IMG/VR virus record: IMGVR_UViG_3300020477_000990
Coordinates: 248,001 to 312,000 of that record
DNA: 64,000 nt
Reading direction: 5' to 3' (one strand)
DNA from: a virus
The notes under the pieces were generated by a model, which was given only the letters and a program-made list of their open reading frames with translations, made no database searches and was not told the origin of the DNA. The translations under genes were made by a program, and so were the position numbers. Below, one piece after another: positions 17,981-27,350 of the stretch. Position 1 is the stretch's first letter. Each line of letters starts with the position of its first letter.

Positions 17981-17983
17981 ATA
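17976..17983 (+). promoter_or_regulatory. T4-type late promoter (TATAAATA) upstream of fusA
   Basis: Exact late octamer overlapping the preceding stop and 23 bases before the EF-G ATG. It suggests the translation operon is made late in infection. Confidence 0.65.
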
Positions 17984-18006
17984 TAGGAAACTATAGACTT
18001 AATACA

Positions 18007-20076
18007 ATGAATACTAAAGACTTAACGCGATACAGAAATATAGGTATTATTGCCCACGTTGATGCTGGTAAAACAACTACAACAGAAAGAATATTATACT
18101 ATACCGGAAAATCCCATAAAATTGGTGAAGTTCACGATGGAGCCGCGACAACGGACTACATGGAACAAGAACAAGAACGTGGTATAACAATTACATCAGC
18201 GGCAACTACAGTTTTTTGGAACGATCACAGAATTAACATTATTGATACACCAGGACACATTGACTTTAACATTGAAGTAAACAGATCATTAAGAGTACTT
18301 GATGGTGCTGTAGTAGTATTTGATGGAGTTGCAGGTGTAGAACCACAATCAGAAACAAACTGGCGTTTAGCAGATCAATACAGAGTTCCAAGACTTTGTT
18401 TTGTAAACAAATTAGATAGAACAGGTGCAGATTTTTTAAGATGTGTTGAAATGATTAAAGAAAGACTAGGTGCAAAACCAGTTATAATGACAATACCAAT
18501 TGGTGCAGAATCTAATTTGCAAGGTATTGTAGATTTAGTTACAATGAAAGCAATAGTTTGGGATGGAGAGCAATTAGGTGCTTCATTTAATGAGCAAGAA
18601 ATTCCAGAAGATATGAAAGCTGATGCTGAAAAATATAGAACAGAATTAATTGATACTGTAGTTGAACAAGATGAAGCTGTAATGGAATCATATTTAGAAG
18701 GTGAAGAACCAACAGTAGAACAAATTAAGTCTTGTGTTAGAAAAGGTACAGTTGCATTTGATTTTGTTCCTGTATTATGTGGTAGTGCATTTAAAAATAA
18801 AGGTGTACAACCTTTACTAGATGCAGTAGTTGATTACTTACCTGCACCAACAGAAGTTGATGCAATATATTCTATAGATGAAAATGGTGAACAAAAAGAT
18901 CCTATTAAATCTGACCCGTCATTACCATTTAGTGCGTTAGCATTTAAAATTATTAATGACAAGTATGGTGCATTAACATTTGCTAGAGTATATAGTGGTA
19001 AGGCAAGTTCAGGACATACACTTTACAATTCAACAAGAGATGAAAAAGAACGTATTGGTAGAATATATGAAATGCACGCCAATTCAAAAGAAGAAGTAAA
19101 AAATATACAAGCTGGTGATATTATTGCATTTGTAGGATTAAAAAATGTTACTACAGGTGATACTTTAGTTGCAGAAGATAGTGAAGTAGTATTAGAAAGA
19201 ATGGTGTTTCCAGAACCAGTTATTGATATTGCAGTAGAACCAAAAACAAAAGATGACCAAGAAAAAATGGGAGAAGCACTTGGTAAGTTTGTACAAGAAG
19301 ATCCAAGTTTACGAGTTAAAACAGATCAAGAAACAGGTCAAACAATTTTAAGTGGAATGGGTGAATTGCATTTAGAAATTATTGTTGATAGAATGAAAAG
19401 AGAATTTAAAGTTGGCGCCAATATTGGTAAGCCACAAGTTGCTTATAGAGAAACAATAACAAAACCATATGAAGTAACATATACACATAAAAAACAATCA
19501 GGTGGTTCAGGACAATTTGCACATATTGTTTGTAATATTGAACCAGGACAACGTGGTGATGGGTATACATTTGAAGATGAAATTAAAGGTGGTAATGTTC
19601 CTAAAGAATTTATACCATCAGTTGAAGATGGGTTTAAAACACAAGGCTATTCAGGAGTATTAGCAGGATGGCCAACAGTAGATTATAAAGTTACATTGTT
19701 AGATGGAAAATATCACGAAGTAGATTCATCAGCAATAGCATTTGAAATTGCGGCAAAGGCCGCTTTTAGAGAAGGTATGAAACAAGCAGGACCAGTATTA
19801 TTAGAACCTATGATGAAAGTTGAAGTTATTACACCTGAAGAATATTTAGGAGATGTAATAGGTGATTTAAGTTCACGTAGAGGACAAATTAGAGGGCAAG
19901 AACCAAGAGGTAATGGATTAGTGTTAGATGCATTAGTTCCTTTAGCCCAAATGTTTGGATATGTTGGTAATTTACGTTCTTTAACAAGCGGTAGAGCGTC
20001 ATACAGCATGGAATTTAATAGTTATGAAATTGTACCAAGCAATGTACAAGAAGAAATAGTAGCAGGAAACCAATAA
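18007..20076 (+). CDS. fusA: Translation elongation factor G, full length
   Basis: A 689-residue GTPase that moves tRNA and mRNA through the ribosome and, with RRF, helps recycle ribosomes. Visible GTPase motifs: AHVDAGKTT (about residues 17-25), RGITI in switch I, DTPGH (about 80-84) and NKLDR (about 136-140); domains II-V follow through to the end. Length is close to E. coli EF-G (704), so it looks active. A complete EF-G is rare in phages. It heads an operon with Smr, two cold-shock proteins and L11, behind an exact late promoter. Codon use matches its neighbours. Confidence 0.97.
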   Translation: MNTKDLTRYRNIGIIAHVDAGKTTTTERILYYTGKSHKIGEVHDGAATTDYMEQEQERGITITSAATTVFWNDHRINIIDTPGHIDFNIEVNRSLRVLDGAVVVFDGVAGVEPQSETNWRLADQYRVPRLCFVNKLDRTGADFLRCVEMIKERLGAKPVIMTIPIGAESNLQGIVDLVTMKAIVWDGEQLGASFNEQEIPEDMKADAEKYRTELIDTVVEQDEAVMESYLEGEEPTVEQIKSCVRKGTVAFDFVPVLCGSAFKNKGVQPLLDAVVDYLPAPTEVDAIYSIDENGEQKDPIKSDPSLPFSALAFKIINDKYGALTFARVYSGKASSGHTLYNSTRDEKERIGRIYEMHANSKEEVKNIQAGDIIAFVGLKNVTTGDTLVAEDSEVVLERMVFPEPVIDIAVEPKTKDDQEKMGEALGKFVQEDPSLRVKTDQETGQTILSGMGELHLEIIVDRMKREFKVGANIGKPQVAYRETITKPYEVTYTHKKQSGGSGQFAHIVCNIEPGQRGDGYTFEDEIKGGNVPKEFIPSVEDGFKTQGYSGVLAGWPTVDYKVTLLDGKYHEVDSSAIAFEIAAKAAFREGMKQAGPVLLEPMMKVEVITPEEYLGDVIGDLSSRRGQIRGQEPRGNGLVLDALVPLAQMFGYVGNLRSLTSGRASYSMEFNSYEIVPSNVQEEIVAGNQ

Positions 20077-20079
20077 TGT

Positions 20080-20319
20080 ATGGGGATACTAGATTTACAT
20101 GGATATTATATACATGAAGCTTGGGAAGAGTTTAAAAAGTTTATTGATGATAGTCAAGATATGAAATATGTAACAGTTATTACAGGCAAAGGTAAAATGC
20201 AAGAAGAATTCCAACATTGGGTTGATACAAATCCAAAGTTGAAATCCTGTGAGTTACTACCAACTGGTGGTGCTTACAAGGTATATTACAAGAAAGATAA
20301 GAGGAGTCAAAGTGAATAA
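20080..20319 (+). CDS. Smr-domain protein (MutS2/SmrB-like nuclease domain)
   Basis: A 79-residue stand-alone Smr domain: [11 protein letters not shown] at residues 4-14, VITGKGK (about 33-39) and [10 protein letters not shown] near the end. LDLHG and TGKG are the family signatures. In bacteria Smr domains cleave nucleic acid; SmrB cuts mRNA at collided ribosomes and MutS2 acts in ribosome rescue. Starting 3 bases after EF-G and lacking other domains, this one probably acts on mRNA or ribosomes. That role is inferred from location and family. Confidence 0.82.
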   Translation: MGILDLHGYYIHEAWEEFKKFIDDSQDMKYVTVITGKGKMQEEFQHWVDTNPKLKSCELLPTGGAYKVYYKKDKRSQSE

Positions 20320-20515
20320 AGGTAAAATTAAATGGTTTAATCCGACTAAAGGTTACGGATTTATTGAAGACAGCGAAGGTGGTAAAGATGTATTTTTACA
20401 TATTTCTGCACTACACGAAGCTGGAATTGAGTCTATTACAGAAGGCGAAGAAGTTACTTTTGAAATAGGTGAAAATAGAGGCAAGCCTACCGCTATAAAT
20501 ATTAAAAAGGCATAA
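20312..20515 (+). CDS. Cold-shock-domain protein 1
   Basis: A 67-residue protein starting at GTG 20312 with a GAGGAG ribosome binding site inside the Smr 3' end. It has the RNP1-type GYGFIE and RNP2-type VFLHIS motifs of single-stranded nucleic-acid-binding CspA-like proteins. These melt RNA structure and aid translation. An upstream in-frame extension lacks support. Confidence 0.88.
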   Translation: MNKGKIKWFNPTKGYGFIEDSEGGKDVFLHISALHEAGIESITEGEEVTFEIGENRGKPTAINIKKA

Positions 20516-20525
20516 AGGAGACCAA

Positions 20526-20825
20526 ATGAGTACAGGTAAACTAAAATGGTATAATGGAGCAAAAGGATTTGGCTTTATAGTACCCTCAGATGGTAGCAAA
20601 GATGTTTTTGTTCATGTTACTGCATTTAAAGAAGCAGGCATAACAAAAATTGACCAAGGTCAAGCTCTTGAATTTGAGATTAAAGAGCATAACGGGAAAC
20701 CGGTTGCTACTGCTTTGAAATTATTAGAATCACCTGGTGATGAGTCTGCAGAAGTTAGTACTGAAGCAAAAGTTGAAGATAAAGCTGAAGAAACACCTGC
20801 AGAATCTGAAACACCAGCACAGTAA
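20526..20825 (+). CDS. Cold-shock-domain protein 2 with acidic tail
   Basis: A 99-residue protein with an AAGGAG site. The cold-shock domain (residues 1-67; KGFGFI and VFVHVT motifs) is followed by about 30 residues rich in Glu, Ala, Ser and Pro. The tail is not usual for CspA and may tune RNA binding or partner choice. Lies between cold-shock protein 1 and L11. Confidence 0.88.
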   Translation: MSTGKLKWYNGAKGFGFIVPSDGSKDVFVHVTAFKEAGITKIDQGQALEFEIKEHNGKPVATALKLLESPGDESAEVSTEAKVEDKAEETPAESETPAQ

Positions 20826-20838
20826 TAAGGAGTAGCAA

Positions 20839-21261
20839 ATGGCTAAAGAAGTAGTCGGGCTGATTAAATTACAAATTCCAGCCGGACAAGCCAAACCAGC
20901 CCCGCCAGTAGGGCCAGCTCTTGGACAGAGAGGTGTGAATATCATGGACTTCTGTAAGAAGTTTAATGATAAAACTAAAGCCATGGAAGGTCCAATACCT
21001 GTTACTATAACGGTCTATAAAGATAAGAGTTTCATTTTTGAGCTAAAACAACCACCAGTATCGTTTTTTATATTAAAAGCGGTTGGTTTAAAAAAAGGTG
21101 GCAGAACGCCTGGTCGTTCAGTTATTAAAAGAATAACTAAAGCACAGGTAAGAGAGATAGCTGAGAAAAAAATGGTTGATATGAATGCCTTCACAGTTGA
21201 GCAGGCGATGAAGCAAGTTGAAGGCTCATGTCGTTCGATGAGTATCGAAGTTGTCAAATAA
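20839..21261 (+). CDS. rplK: Ribosomal protein L11 (uL11), full length
   Basis: A 140-residue protein with both L11 domains. The N-terminal [15 protein letters not shown] segment is the conserved loop near the thiostrepton site, and the C-terminal rRNA-binding domain ends in [10 protein letters not shown]11 sits in the GTPase-associated centre, where EF-G, EF-Tu, RelA and release factors act. A phage copy in the same operon as a phage EF-G strongly suggests remodelling of that site. Good AAGGAG ribosome binding site. Confidence 0.96.
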   Translation: MAKEVVGLIKLQIPAGQAKPAPPVGPALGQRGVNIMDFCKKFNDKTKAMEGPIPVTITVYKDKSFIFELKQPPVSFFILKAVGLKKGGRTPGRSVIKRITKAQVREIAEKKMVDMNAFTVEQAMKQVEGSCRSMSIEVVK

Positions 21262-21309
21262 TTTTTGATTCATTTTTGATATATTATAGGTTTCTTTTAA
21301 ATCATTTTT

Positions 21310-21317
21310 TATAAATA
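21310..21317 (+). promoter_or_regulatory. T4-type late promoter (TATAAATA)
   Basis: Exact octamer, 73 bases before the ATG at 21391, giving a transcript with a structured leader (see the entry at 21328). Confidence 0.65.
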
Positions 21318-21327
21318 TTTTTTGGTA

Positions 21328-21386
21328 GTAAGCCCAACGCCGGTAACGACGGTAAGCTGATCCCCACAATAATTTAATCGGAGACA
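21328..21386 (+). ncRNA. Candidate structured 5' leader RNA
   Basis: The leader begins GTAAGCCC (21328-21335), contains a GCCG/CGGT hairpin (about 21339-21353) and GCTGA (21356-21360), and ends in GGAGACA (21380-21386) before the ATG. The same GTAAGCCC, GCTGA and GGAGACA elements occur in order before the tail-fibre gene at 62984. I do not recognise a known riboswitch. Confidence 0.35.
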
Positions 21387-21390
21387 GTCT

Positions 21391-21579
21391 ATGGAAAAAA
21401 TATTCAGATCCATGGGCGACGGACTCTTAATGGTTGGTGCCCTATTTTCTAAGAAGCATAGATCATTGGATGTTCCTGCCGACCAGTCGGATCAGGTTAA
21501 AAGGTTCAAAAGATGGTTATCCTACGAGCCATCTAAGCATTATTTAGGTGCTGGCCAAAAAAAGGACACGCATAAGTAA
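21391..21579 (+). CDS. Small basic hypothetical protein
   Basis: A 62-residue protein, expressed from an exact late promoter through a structured leader with a GGAG ribosome binding site, so very probably real. Hydrophobic N-terminal third (about residues 5-20) followed by a Lys/Arg-rich helix. No family recognised; perhaps a minor virion protein. Confidence 0.6.
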   Translation: MEKIFRSMGDGLLMVGALFSKKHRSLDVPADQSDQVKRFKRWLSYEPSKHYLGAGQKKDTHK

Positions 21580-21584
21580 TCTTC

Positions 21585-21613
21585 TTGACAAGATGCGTTG
21601 TTTCGTGTATTAT
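21585..21613 (+). promoter_or_regulatory. Sigma-70 promoter for the queD-like gene
   Basis: Perfect TTGACA (21585-21590), 17-base spacer, TATTAT (21608-21613). The leader of about 80 bases ends in an AGGAGG site 5 bases before the ATG at 21701, so this is a long-leader gene, unlike the leaderless ones. Confidence 0.8.
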
Positions 21614-21700
21614 TATTAATATGCTAAAACAACGCATTTTGCATATTGAGGTCTTAACGTCATCCCTCTTTAAAAATTCTGCCGTTTTATAGGAGGAAAT

Positions 21701-22153
21701 ATGGGTAAACATTTAAGTACAAAAACATACGGACATAACATTGGTTTAAGTTCAGTATTTAGACAGCCTAATGCAGACCATTCACATTGTCATTTATTAC
21801 ATGGTTATAGTTTAGCATTTAAGTTCACATTTGGTTGTAATGAGCTAGATAATAAAAATTGGGCAGTAGATTTTGGTGGGCTAAAACCATTAAAAGCATG
21901 GTTAGAAGATAATTTTGATCATAAAGTTGCATTAGATAAAAACGATCCACATCTAGAAAAATTTAAAGAACTTGAGCAATTAGATTTAGCAGAGTTAAGA
22001 ATATTTGATGGAGTTGGTGCTGAAAAATTTGCGGAACACGCCTTTAACTTTGCAGATAAATTAATTAGAGAAAAAACAAATAATAGATGCTATTGTATAG
22101 AAGTTGAATGTGCGGAGCATGGAGCCAATTCAGCAATATATCGTAATGAATGA
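21701..22153 (+). CDS. 6-pyruvoyl/6-carboxy-tetrahydropterin synthase-like protein (QueD family)
   Basis: A 150-residue protein. HSHCHLLHGYS (about residues 27-37) corresponds to the catalytic Cys and zinc-His region of QueD, usually C-x(3)-HGH; here the last His is Tyr, while an extra His precedes the Cys. DFGGLKPLKAWL, DHKVAL and the C-terminal EHGANSAIY also fit the family. QueD makes the pterin precursor of 7-deazaguanine (preQ0/queuosine), used for tRNA or for phage DNA modification. No other obvious preQ0 gene is in the window. Confidence 0.75.
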   Translation: MGKHLSTKTYGHNIGLSSVFRQPNADHSHCHLLHGYSLAFKFTFGCNELDNKNWAVDFGGLKPLKAWLEDNFDHKVALDKNDPHLEKFKELEQLDLAELRIFDGVGAEKFAEHAFNFADKLIREKTNNRCYCIEVECAEHGANSAIYRNE

Positions 22154-22799
22154 TGATTATCAAAATTCAGGGTATCCTAATTGGGGTATGCTTGGAGAAT
22201 TAATTAAAGAAACAAAACCTAAAATAGTTGTAGAAATAGGAACATACTACGGAGGGTGGACAAAGTTTCTTTCTGAGAATACTAGTCCAGATACAAGAAT
22301 TTTTACATTTCAAACACCTGAACGTAGAAGATTAAATCATTTAGCAGATACTACACAAGGAGAAAATAATATTCTTCCTGATTTTGTGGTAGAAGCTTTA
22401 ACTCAAGATTATCCAGAAACTTGGGGAAATTTTACTGCACAAAATTGGAAGGATTTAGCAAAGCAAAGTCTAGACAAAAAATATCATGGAATGTATGATT
22501 TTAATTTACTTGCTGATGCAATTAGTAATGATAAAAAAATTACTTGTATTTTAGCAACTTCTCCACTATCATATCCATGGCCAGTTAAGTATGATTTATG
22601 CACAATAAATCTTTCATATCATTTAGATGACAATTTAAAGCAAATAGATTATTGGATAAAATATGCCAAAAAGAATGGAATTTTATGTATTAGTTCATAT
22701 GGGTCTATAGATAAAATTCAAGAAATTTACGGAAAAGATCATAAAGTAAAACGATGGAGTAATGGTTACTTATGGATTTACGGCAAGTCAAAAATATAA
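22146..22799 (+). CDS. Class I SAM-dependent methyltransferase-like protein
   Basis: A 217-residue protein. I chose ATG 22146, which overlaps the QueD-like stop; an upstream ATG at 22104 is possible. The IVVEIGTYYGGWTKFL segment (about residues 24-39) reads as a SAM-binding motif I, and a later LCTINLSYHLDDNLKQIDYW stretch fits the acceptor side of the fold. Resembles CmcI/FkbM-type Rossmann proteins. Substrate unknown; coupling to QueD hints at a shared pathway. Confidence 0.55.
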   Translation: MNDDYQNSGYPNWGMLGELIKETKPKIVVEIGTYYGGWTKFLSENTSPDTRIFTFQTPERRRLNHLADTTQGENNILPDFVVEALTQDYPETWGNFTAQNWKDLAKQSLDKKYHGMYDFNLLADAISNDKKITCILATSPLSYPWPVKYDLCTINLSYHLDDNLKQIDYWIKYAKKNGILCISSYGSIDKIQEIYGKDHKVKRWSNGYLWIYGKSKI

Positions 22800-22817
22800 A
22801 ATTTGTTCATGATTTTA

Positions 22818-22825
22818 TATAAATA
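22818..22825 (+). promoter_or_regulatory. T4-type late promoter abutting a start codon
   Basis: Exact TATAAATA ending 5 bases before ATG 22831, so the predicted +1 is at the start codon. Confidence 0.6.
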
Positions 22826-22830
22826 ATATT

Positions 22831-24213
22831 ATGTTTATGGCAATACTTACATTGCTGACTGCATTAAGCATTTCAGCGGTAGCGATTTACTATTCAATTG
22901 CAGGTTTGGCGGCTATATTTGCCGCGGCGGCAATCCCTATTATGATTATGGGTACTGTTCTTGAGGTTGGTAAGTTAGTAGCGGCCTCTTGGTTGTATCA
23001 AAACTGGAAGGCGGCTCCAGGGGCAATTAAAACATATCTATCAATTGCAGTTGTTGTATTAATGCTAATTACGTCAATGGGTATATTTGGATTTTTATCT
23101 AAAGCACACGTAGAGCAAACGTCATTAGGATCTACACAACAAGTTAAATTAAACAACATAGAAGAAAAAATTATTAGATCAGAAAATAAAATTGAACGTT
23201 GGTCAGATGAAATTGCAAGACTTAATAGTGGGCAAAATGTTCGTGTTGATATTTTAATTGATAAGCAAAATGAAGAACTAGCAGTATTGTATGAAAGAAT
23301 TAAAGAAGAAAAGAACGAATTAAGAGCCCAAGCAGATAAAGATATTGAATTACAAAATAATAGATTATTACAAGCAAAAGAACGTAAAGAATCAGATATT
23401 GCCGCGGCACAAGAAAGATTTAAAGGTTCTTTTAGTAAAAGAAAATTAGATGAAGCTATAGCAGAAGCTAAAGCAAATGAACTTGCAGTTGCTTCGGCGG
23501 CACAAAGAATTATTGTAGAAATACAAAATAAGTTACAAGAAAATCTTGCTAAAATTGATGAAAAATATGCTCCACAAATAGAAAATATTAATGCAACAAT
23601 TAACGGTTTAAGATCAGAAGCAAACGTTAAGACAGATAATATTGATACAAGAATTGATGAGTTAGAAATATTCATTGAAGAAGAACAAGATTCGTTAAAC
23701 CAAGTAAATGAAGATAAAATTATTATTGTAATGGAACAGCAAAAACTTGAAGTAGAAGTTGGTCCATTAAAATATATTGCAGAATTTATATATGGGCAAG
23801 AAGCAGATAGAAATTTATTAGAACAAGCAGTACGTTGGGTTATTATTACAATTATATTTGTATTTGATCCACTAGCAGTATGTTTATTAGTAGCGGCTAA
23901 TATGTCACTTATTAGAAGATTTGGAAGAGGATTTGAAAAACAATATGAGTACGATCCTAATTTAATAAAAGAATATACTGGTAAGAAGCCAACAAGTGTA
24001 ACACCAGAGCAAAAAAAAGACGAAAAAGAATTAGCACAGATAAAAGATAGTAATGCTGAATTAGAAAAAAAATTAAGTGAAGCTGAATCAAAATTAGCTG
24101 AACAATTAGATTATCAAAAATCTTTAGAAGATAAACCAGAAAAGTTGGTCATCAATATTGATGAAACAGCTACAATTGATGCAGAAGATGACACCGAGAA
24201 AAAAAAAGGATAA
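22831..24213 (+). CDS. Membrane/coiled-coil phage protein
   Basis: A 460-residue protein. Two to three hydrophobic segments lie at residues 1-45 and about 65-90, followed by a long charged coiled coil (about 105-315), another membrane segment (about 335-360) and a Lys/Glu-rich tail. It ends at a run of nine A residues (24199-24207) after which a -1 shift would open a further 120 codons. No signature of a known transporter. Possibly reorganises the membrane or spans the envelope; function unknown. Confidence 0.65.
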   Translation: MFMAILTLLTALSISAVAIYYSIAGLAAIFAAAAIPIMIMGTVLEVGKLVAASWLYQNWKAAPGAIKTYLSIAVVVLMLITSMGIFGFLSKAHVEQTSLGSTQQVKLNNIEEKIIRSENKIERWSDEIARLNSGQNVRVDILIDKQNEELAVLYERIKEEKNELRAQADKDIELQNNRLLQAKERKESDIAAAQERFKGSFSKRKLDEAIAEAKANELAVASAAQRIIVEIQNKLQENLAKIDEKYAPQIENINATINGLRSEANVKTDNIDTRIDELEIFIEEEQDSLNQVNEDKIIIVMEQQKLEVEVGPLKYIAEFIYGQEADRNLLEQAVRWVIITIIFVFDPLAVCLLVAANMSLIRRFGRGFEKQYEYDPNLIKEYTGKKPTSVTPEQKKDEKELAQIKDSNAELEKKLSEAESKLAEQLDYQKSLEDKPEKLVINIDETATIDAEDDTEKKKG

Positions 24214-24569
24214 CCAAGTCCGAGGTAGTTAATCTTGTTATTGATGATATTAATGAAATTAAAACACAAGAAATACTAAATGAACAGGCCAATGTTTCAA
24301 CGGTCGAAGAGTATAAGGTTGAAAAGCCAGATGAAATTTTGGTTGAAAATATTAAAATTGAACCAAAACCAGAAGTTGAAATGAAATTTAAAGAAGAAGT
24401 AAATGTTAGGATGAAGGAAATAGAAAAAAAGATTGACACAGAGCAAAATCGTGTTATTATTAATAAAACTATGAAAAATGAAAGTTTAAAGAAAACAACA
24501 AATACTTCACAAGAAATTGGATGGCTAAAAGGCTATGTTGGCAAGATTGCTGGAGATAAAGAAGAATAA
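24192..24569 (+). CDS. Downstream -1 frame of the membrane/coiled-coil protein (probable recoding product)
   Basis: This frame is open from 24192 to the stop at 24569. It has no ATG before about 24360 and only a poor TTG at 24339, yet its first 50 codons already encode an acidic/Lys-rich sequence (SEVVNLVIDDINEIK) like the rest. The simplest reading is translation by -1 slippage at AAAAAAAAA (24199-24207), adding about 120 residues to the membrane protein. A separate protein from an internal start is the alternative. Confidence 0.5.
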   Translation, partial: HREKKRITKSEVVNLVIDDINEIKTQEILNEQANVSTVEEYKVEKPDEILVENIKIEPKPEVEMKFKEEVNVRMKEIEKKIDTEQNRVIINKTMKNESLKKTTNTSQEIGWLKGYVGKIAGDKEE

Positions 24570-25258
24570 TGGATTGGACAAATTTAGACAAAGTTGAGTT
24601 TGCTATTACAACACATTGTCAAGCTAAATGTCCGTTGTGTGCTAGAACCAATAAAGAAACTTTAGAAAAAGTAAATTGGTTGCCATTGCATCATTTATCT
24701 TTAGATGAATACAAAAATGCTGTTGATCAATTGTTACCTAATAGAGATATAGATTTTTGTGGTGATTACGGTGATCCAATAATGCATCCACAAATTGAAG
24801 ATTTTATTGATTATGCTATACAAAAAAATCACAATGTAAGTGTACACACAAATGGTGGCTTACGTACAAAAGATTGGTATATTAAAGTTGCAAAGAAATA
24901 TAATAAACTTTTAATGGTGTTTGCTATTGATGGAATAGACGAAGAAACAAATTCAAAATATAGAGTAGGAGTTAACTTTAATCGTGCTTGGGAAAATATG
25001 ATAGCTCATGCAGAAAATAGTAATGGGCATACAGTTTGGAACTTTTTAGTATTTGATTTTAATTATGATCAATTAGATAGAGCAAAAGAATTGTGTCAGA
25101 AACATAATATTATATTTGTTCCACATATGAATACTAGAGTAACAGAATACTATGATCATTTAATTAAAGATTTAACTTTAAAAGTGCAATTAGAACAAAA
25201 GTGTGATAATATGTATGATCCAAAATTAACAGAAAGAGTAGCTTTATATGTCGATTAA
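24569..25258 (+). CDS. Radical SAM core, N-terminal part of a split SPASM protein (paralog 2)
   Basis: A 229-residue protein with CQAKCPLC (about residues 14-21), FCGDYGDPIMHP and IDGIDEETNSKYRVGV, matching the other SPASM paralogs of this window. It stops where those continue into the C-terminal cluster domain, which here is encoded in another frame from 25248. Either a natural two-protein enzyme, a recoded gene, or a frameshift. The ATG overlaps the preceding stop. Confidence 0.75.
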   Translation: MDWTNLDKVEFAITTHCQAKCPLCARTNKETLEKVNWLPLHHLSLDEYKNAVDQLLPNRDIDFCGDYGDPIMHPQIEDFIDYAIQKNHNVSVHTNGGLRTKDWYIKVAKKYNKLLMVFAIDGIDEETNSKYRVGVNFNRAWENMIAHAENSNGHTVWNFLVFDFNYDQLDRAKELCQKHNIIFVPHMNTRVTEYYDHLIKDLTLKVQLEQKCDNMYDPKLTERVALYVD

Positions 25259-25532
25259 TTGCAAATCAAAAGGTATCATTGTTGATTATAATAATAAAGT
25301 TTACCCTTGTTGCTATGTATTAACTAGAGAAATGTTTCCTGAAGAAAAAAGTAAATATTTAAGTAAGTTAGATAATGATTGGAATGATTTATCAAAGTAT
25401 ACATTAGAAAAAATATTAAGTAATAAAGCATTTACTGAACATTTCAATGAAAAACATTGGAATGATAAAAACAACTGCGATGAGATATGTACGTCTCAAT
25501 GCTCAATAAAGAAAGAAAAAAATAATGCCTAA
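25248..25532 (+). CDS. SPASM/auxiliary-cluster domain, C-terminal part of the split radical SAM protein
   Basis: A 94-residue ORF starting at an ATG 11 bases before the end of the core gene. It has INCKSKG, VYPCCYV and a final CDEICTSQC, the same Cys pattern that ends the intact paralogs, and aligns with their C-termini from the first residues. Translational coupling from the overlap could give a stoichiometric partner protein. It overlaps the clpX ATG by 8 bases. Confidence 0.7.
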   Translation: MSINCKSKGIIVDYNNKVYPCCYVLTREMFPEEKSKYLSKLDNDWNDLSKYTLEKILSNKAFTEHFNEKHWNDKNNCDEICTSQCSIKKEKNNA

Positions 25533-26796
25533 GAAAAAAGACGAACAATTTAGTTGTTCATTTTGTGGAAAAAATAGAGAGAAAGTAAAAAAACTTATTG
25601 CAGGACCAAAGGTTTATATTTGTAATGAGTGTATTGAACTTTGTCATTCAATTTTAGAAGAAAGTGATTTACGTCAAGTAGAAGAACGTAAGCAAGAATT
25701 AAAACAAATTATACCAGATGAATTAAAAGCACATTTAGATGAACACGTAATTGGTCAAGAACAAGCTAAAAAAGTTTTAAGTGTAGCAGTATATAACCAT
25801 TATAAAAGATTAGCTAATCCTATAGTAGATGGTGTTGAACTTGAAAAATCAAATGTTTTATTAGTAGGACCAAGTGGCTGTGGTAAAACATTATTAGCAA
25901 AACGTATAGCAGATTATTTAGATGTTCCATTTGCTCAAGCAGATGCAACTACATTAACTGAAAGTGGATATGTTGGCGATGATGTAGAAAATATTATATT
26001 AAGATTATTACAAAATTGTGATTTTGATGTAGCAAAAGCAGAAAAAGGTATTGTTTATATTGATGAAATAGATAAAAAATCACGTAAGTCTGAGTCAACT
26101 TCTATTACTAGAGATGTATCAGGAGAAGGTGTGCAACAAGCATTATTAAAATTGCTTGAAGGTACTATAGTGAGAGTTCCACCAGCTGGTGGAAGAAAAC
26201 ACCCACAGCAAGAAATGATTACTGTTGACACTACAAATATTTTATTTGTTGTAGGTGGAGCATTTGTTGGGTTAGAGGAAATTATTCGTAAAAGACTTAA
26301 TTTGAATACAACAATAGGATTTAATTCTTCATCACCATCAAAAGAAGAAATTGAAAGAGTATTAGAAAGAGCTGAACCAGATGATATAGTTAAATTTGGA
26401 TTAATTCCTGAAATGGTAGGTAGGTTGCCAGTTGTTGTTGCTTGTCATAAACTTGATAAACAACATTTAAATGATATTCTTGTTAAACCTAAAAGTGCCA
26501 TATTAAAGCAATTCCAAAAAATGTTTAAGTTAGATGGAATTGAATTAGAGTTTAGTGATGAAGCAATTGAAGTTGTATGCACTTTAGCATTAAAAAAAGA
26601 TATAGGTGCTAGAGGACTAAGATCTGTTTTAGAAAAGCATTTATTACAATTACAATACGAGTTACCAATGCTTAAAGAACAAGGTGTTGAACGTATTGCA
26701 ATTAATGAAACTTTTATAACAGAAGGAAAGCCACCAATGTTAATATATAAAGAAGTAAATAAAGATAAAGACGGAACGGATAACGGAGCGAAGTGA
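25525..26796 (+). CDS. clpX: ClpX protease ATPase subunit
   Basis: A 423-residue AAA+ unfoldase. An N-terminal zinc-binding domain has C11, C14, C33 and C36; Walker A GPSGCGKT lies at about 115-122, pore loop GYVGDD follows, Walker B is VYIDEIDK (about 179-186), and an IGF-type loop (TIGFNSS) needed to dock ClpP is present. All parts for a working ClpXP are therefore there, and a phage ClpP lies at 39045. It may degrade host regulators or process virion proteins. The stop overlaps the infC GTG. Confidence 0.96.
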   Translation: MPKKKDEQFSCSFCGKNREKVKKLIAGPKVYICNECIELCHSILEESDLRQVEERKQELKQIIPDELKAHLDEHVIGQEQAKKVLSVAVYNHYKRLANPIVDGVELEKSNVLLVGPSGCGKTLLAKRIADYLDVPFAQADATTLTESGYVGDDVENIILRLLQNCDFDVAKAEKGIVYIDEIDKKSRKSESTSITRDVSGEGVQQALLKLLEGTIVRVPPAGGRKHPQQEMITVDTTNILFVVGGAFVGLEEIIRKRLNLNTTIGFNSSSPSKEEIERVLERAEPDDIVKFGLIPEMVGRLPVVVACHKLDKQHLNDILVKPKSAILKQFQKMFKLDGIELEFSDEAIEVVCTLALKKDIGARGLRSVLEKHLLQLQYELPMLKEQGVERIAINETFITEGKPPMLIYKEVNKDKDGTDNGAK

Positions 26797-27350
26797 AAAA
26801 GCATTTCATTAGAAGAAACAACAAACCAACGGTATTATTAAACTCTGCAATTACCTTTCCAGAAATTAGGTTAATTGATCCAGATGGACAATTTATTGGA
26901 ATAGTTCGAAATCAAGAAGCACATCAAAAAGCCAGAGATGCAGGATTAGATTTAATTTGTATTGCCGATAAGGCAAGTCCTCCTGTTTGCCGTATTATGG
27001 ACTTTGGTAAATGGAATTATGAAAAACAAAAAGCCGATAAGGAAAAGAAAAAGAAAGAACGAGCTAATCGAATTGAATTGCATGAAGTACAATTAAGACC
27101 AGGAACAGATGTTCATGATCTTAAAGTTAAATTAAAAAAAGTACAAGAATTTATAGATGATGGAGATAAAGTAAAAATGGTAATGAAGTTACGAGGTAGA
27201 GAAATTGGGCAAGGAACTATGTTTGTAGATCAATTAAAAGTTATGGTTGCTGGCCAATTAGAATTAGGTAAATTTGATTCTCCACCAAAGCAGTTTGGTA
27301 ATAAAATTATTGCAACAGTTTCTAAACAAAATGAGAAAAAAAATGCTTGA
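26793..27350 (+). CDS. infC: Translation initiation factor IF-3, full length
   Basis: A 185-residue protein from GTG 26793 with both IF-3 domains. The N-terminal domain has the [12 protein letters not shown] and [12 protein letters not shown] stretches; a Lys-rich linker (about residues 80-92) leads to the C-terminal domain with [13 protein letters not shown]-3 binds the 30S subunit, checks the start codon and initiator tRNA, and in E. coli disfavours leaderless mRNAs. Its overlap with clpX by GTGA makes them one transcript. Very unusual in a phage. Confidence 0.95.
   Translation: MKKHFIRRNNKPTVLLNSAITFPEIRLIDPDGQFIGIVRNQEAHQKARDAGLDLICIADKASPPVCRIMDFGKWNYEKQKADKEKKKKERANRIELHEVQLRPGTDVHDLKVKLKKVQEFIDDGDKVKMVMKLRGREIGQGTMFVDQLKVMVAGQLELGKFDSPPKQFGNKIIATVSKQNEKKNA

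Noticed and set aside
18007-21261. Bacterial chromosome fragment or contaminating assembly join
   Set aside because: The operon follows a T4-type late promoter, shares base composition with flanking phage genes and lies between clear phage genes with no break.
22998-23675. Reverse-strand ORF of 225 codons
   Set aside because: Antisense to the coiled-coil region of the forward membrane protein; hydrophobic Ser/Leu/Ile composition is expected from complementing Lys/Glu codons.
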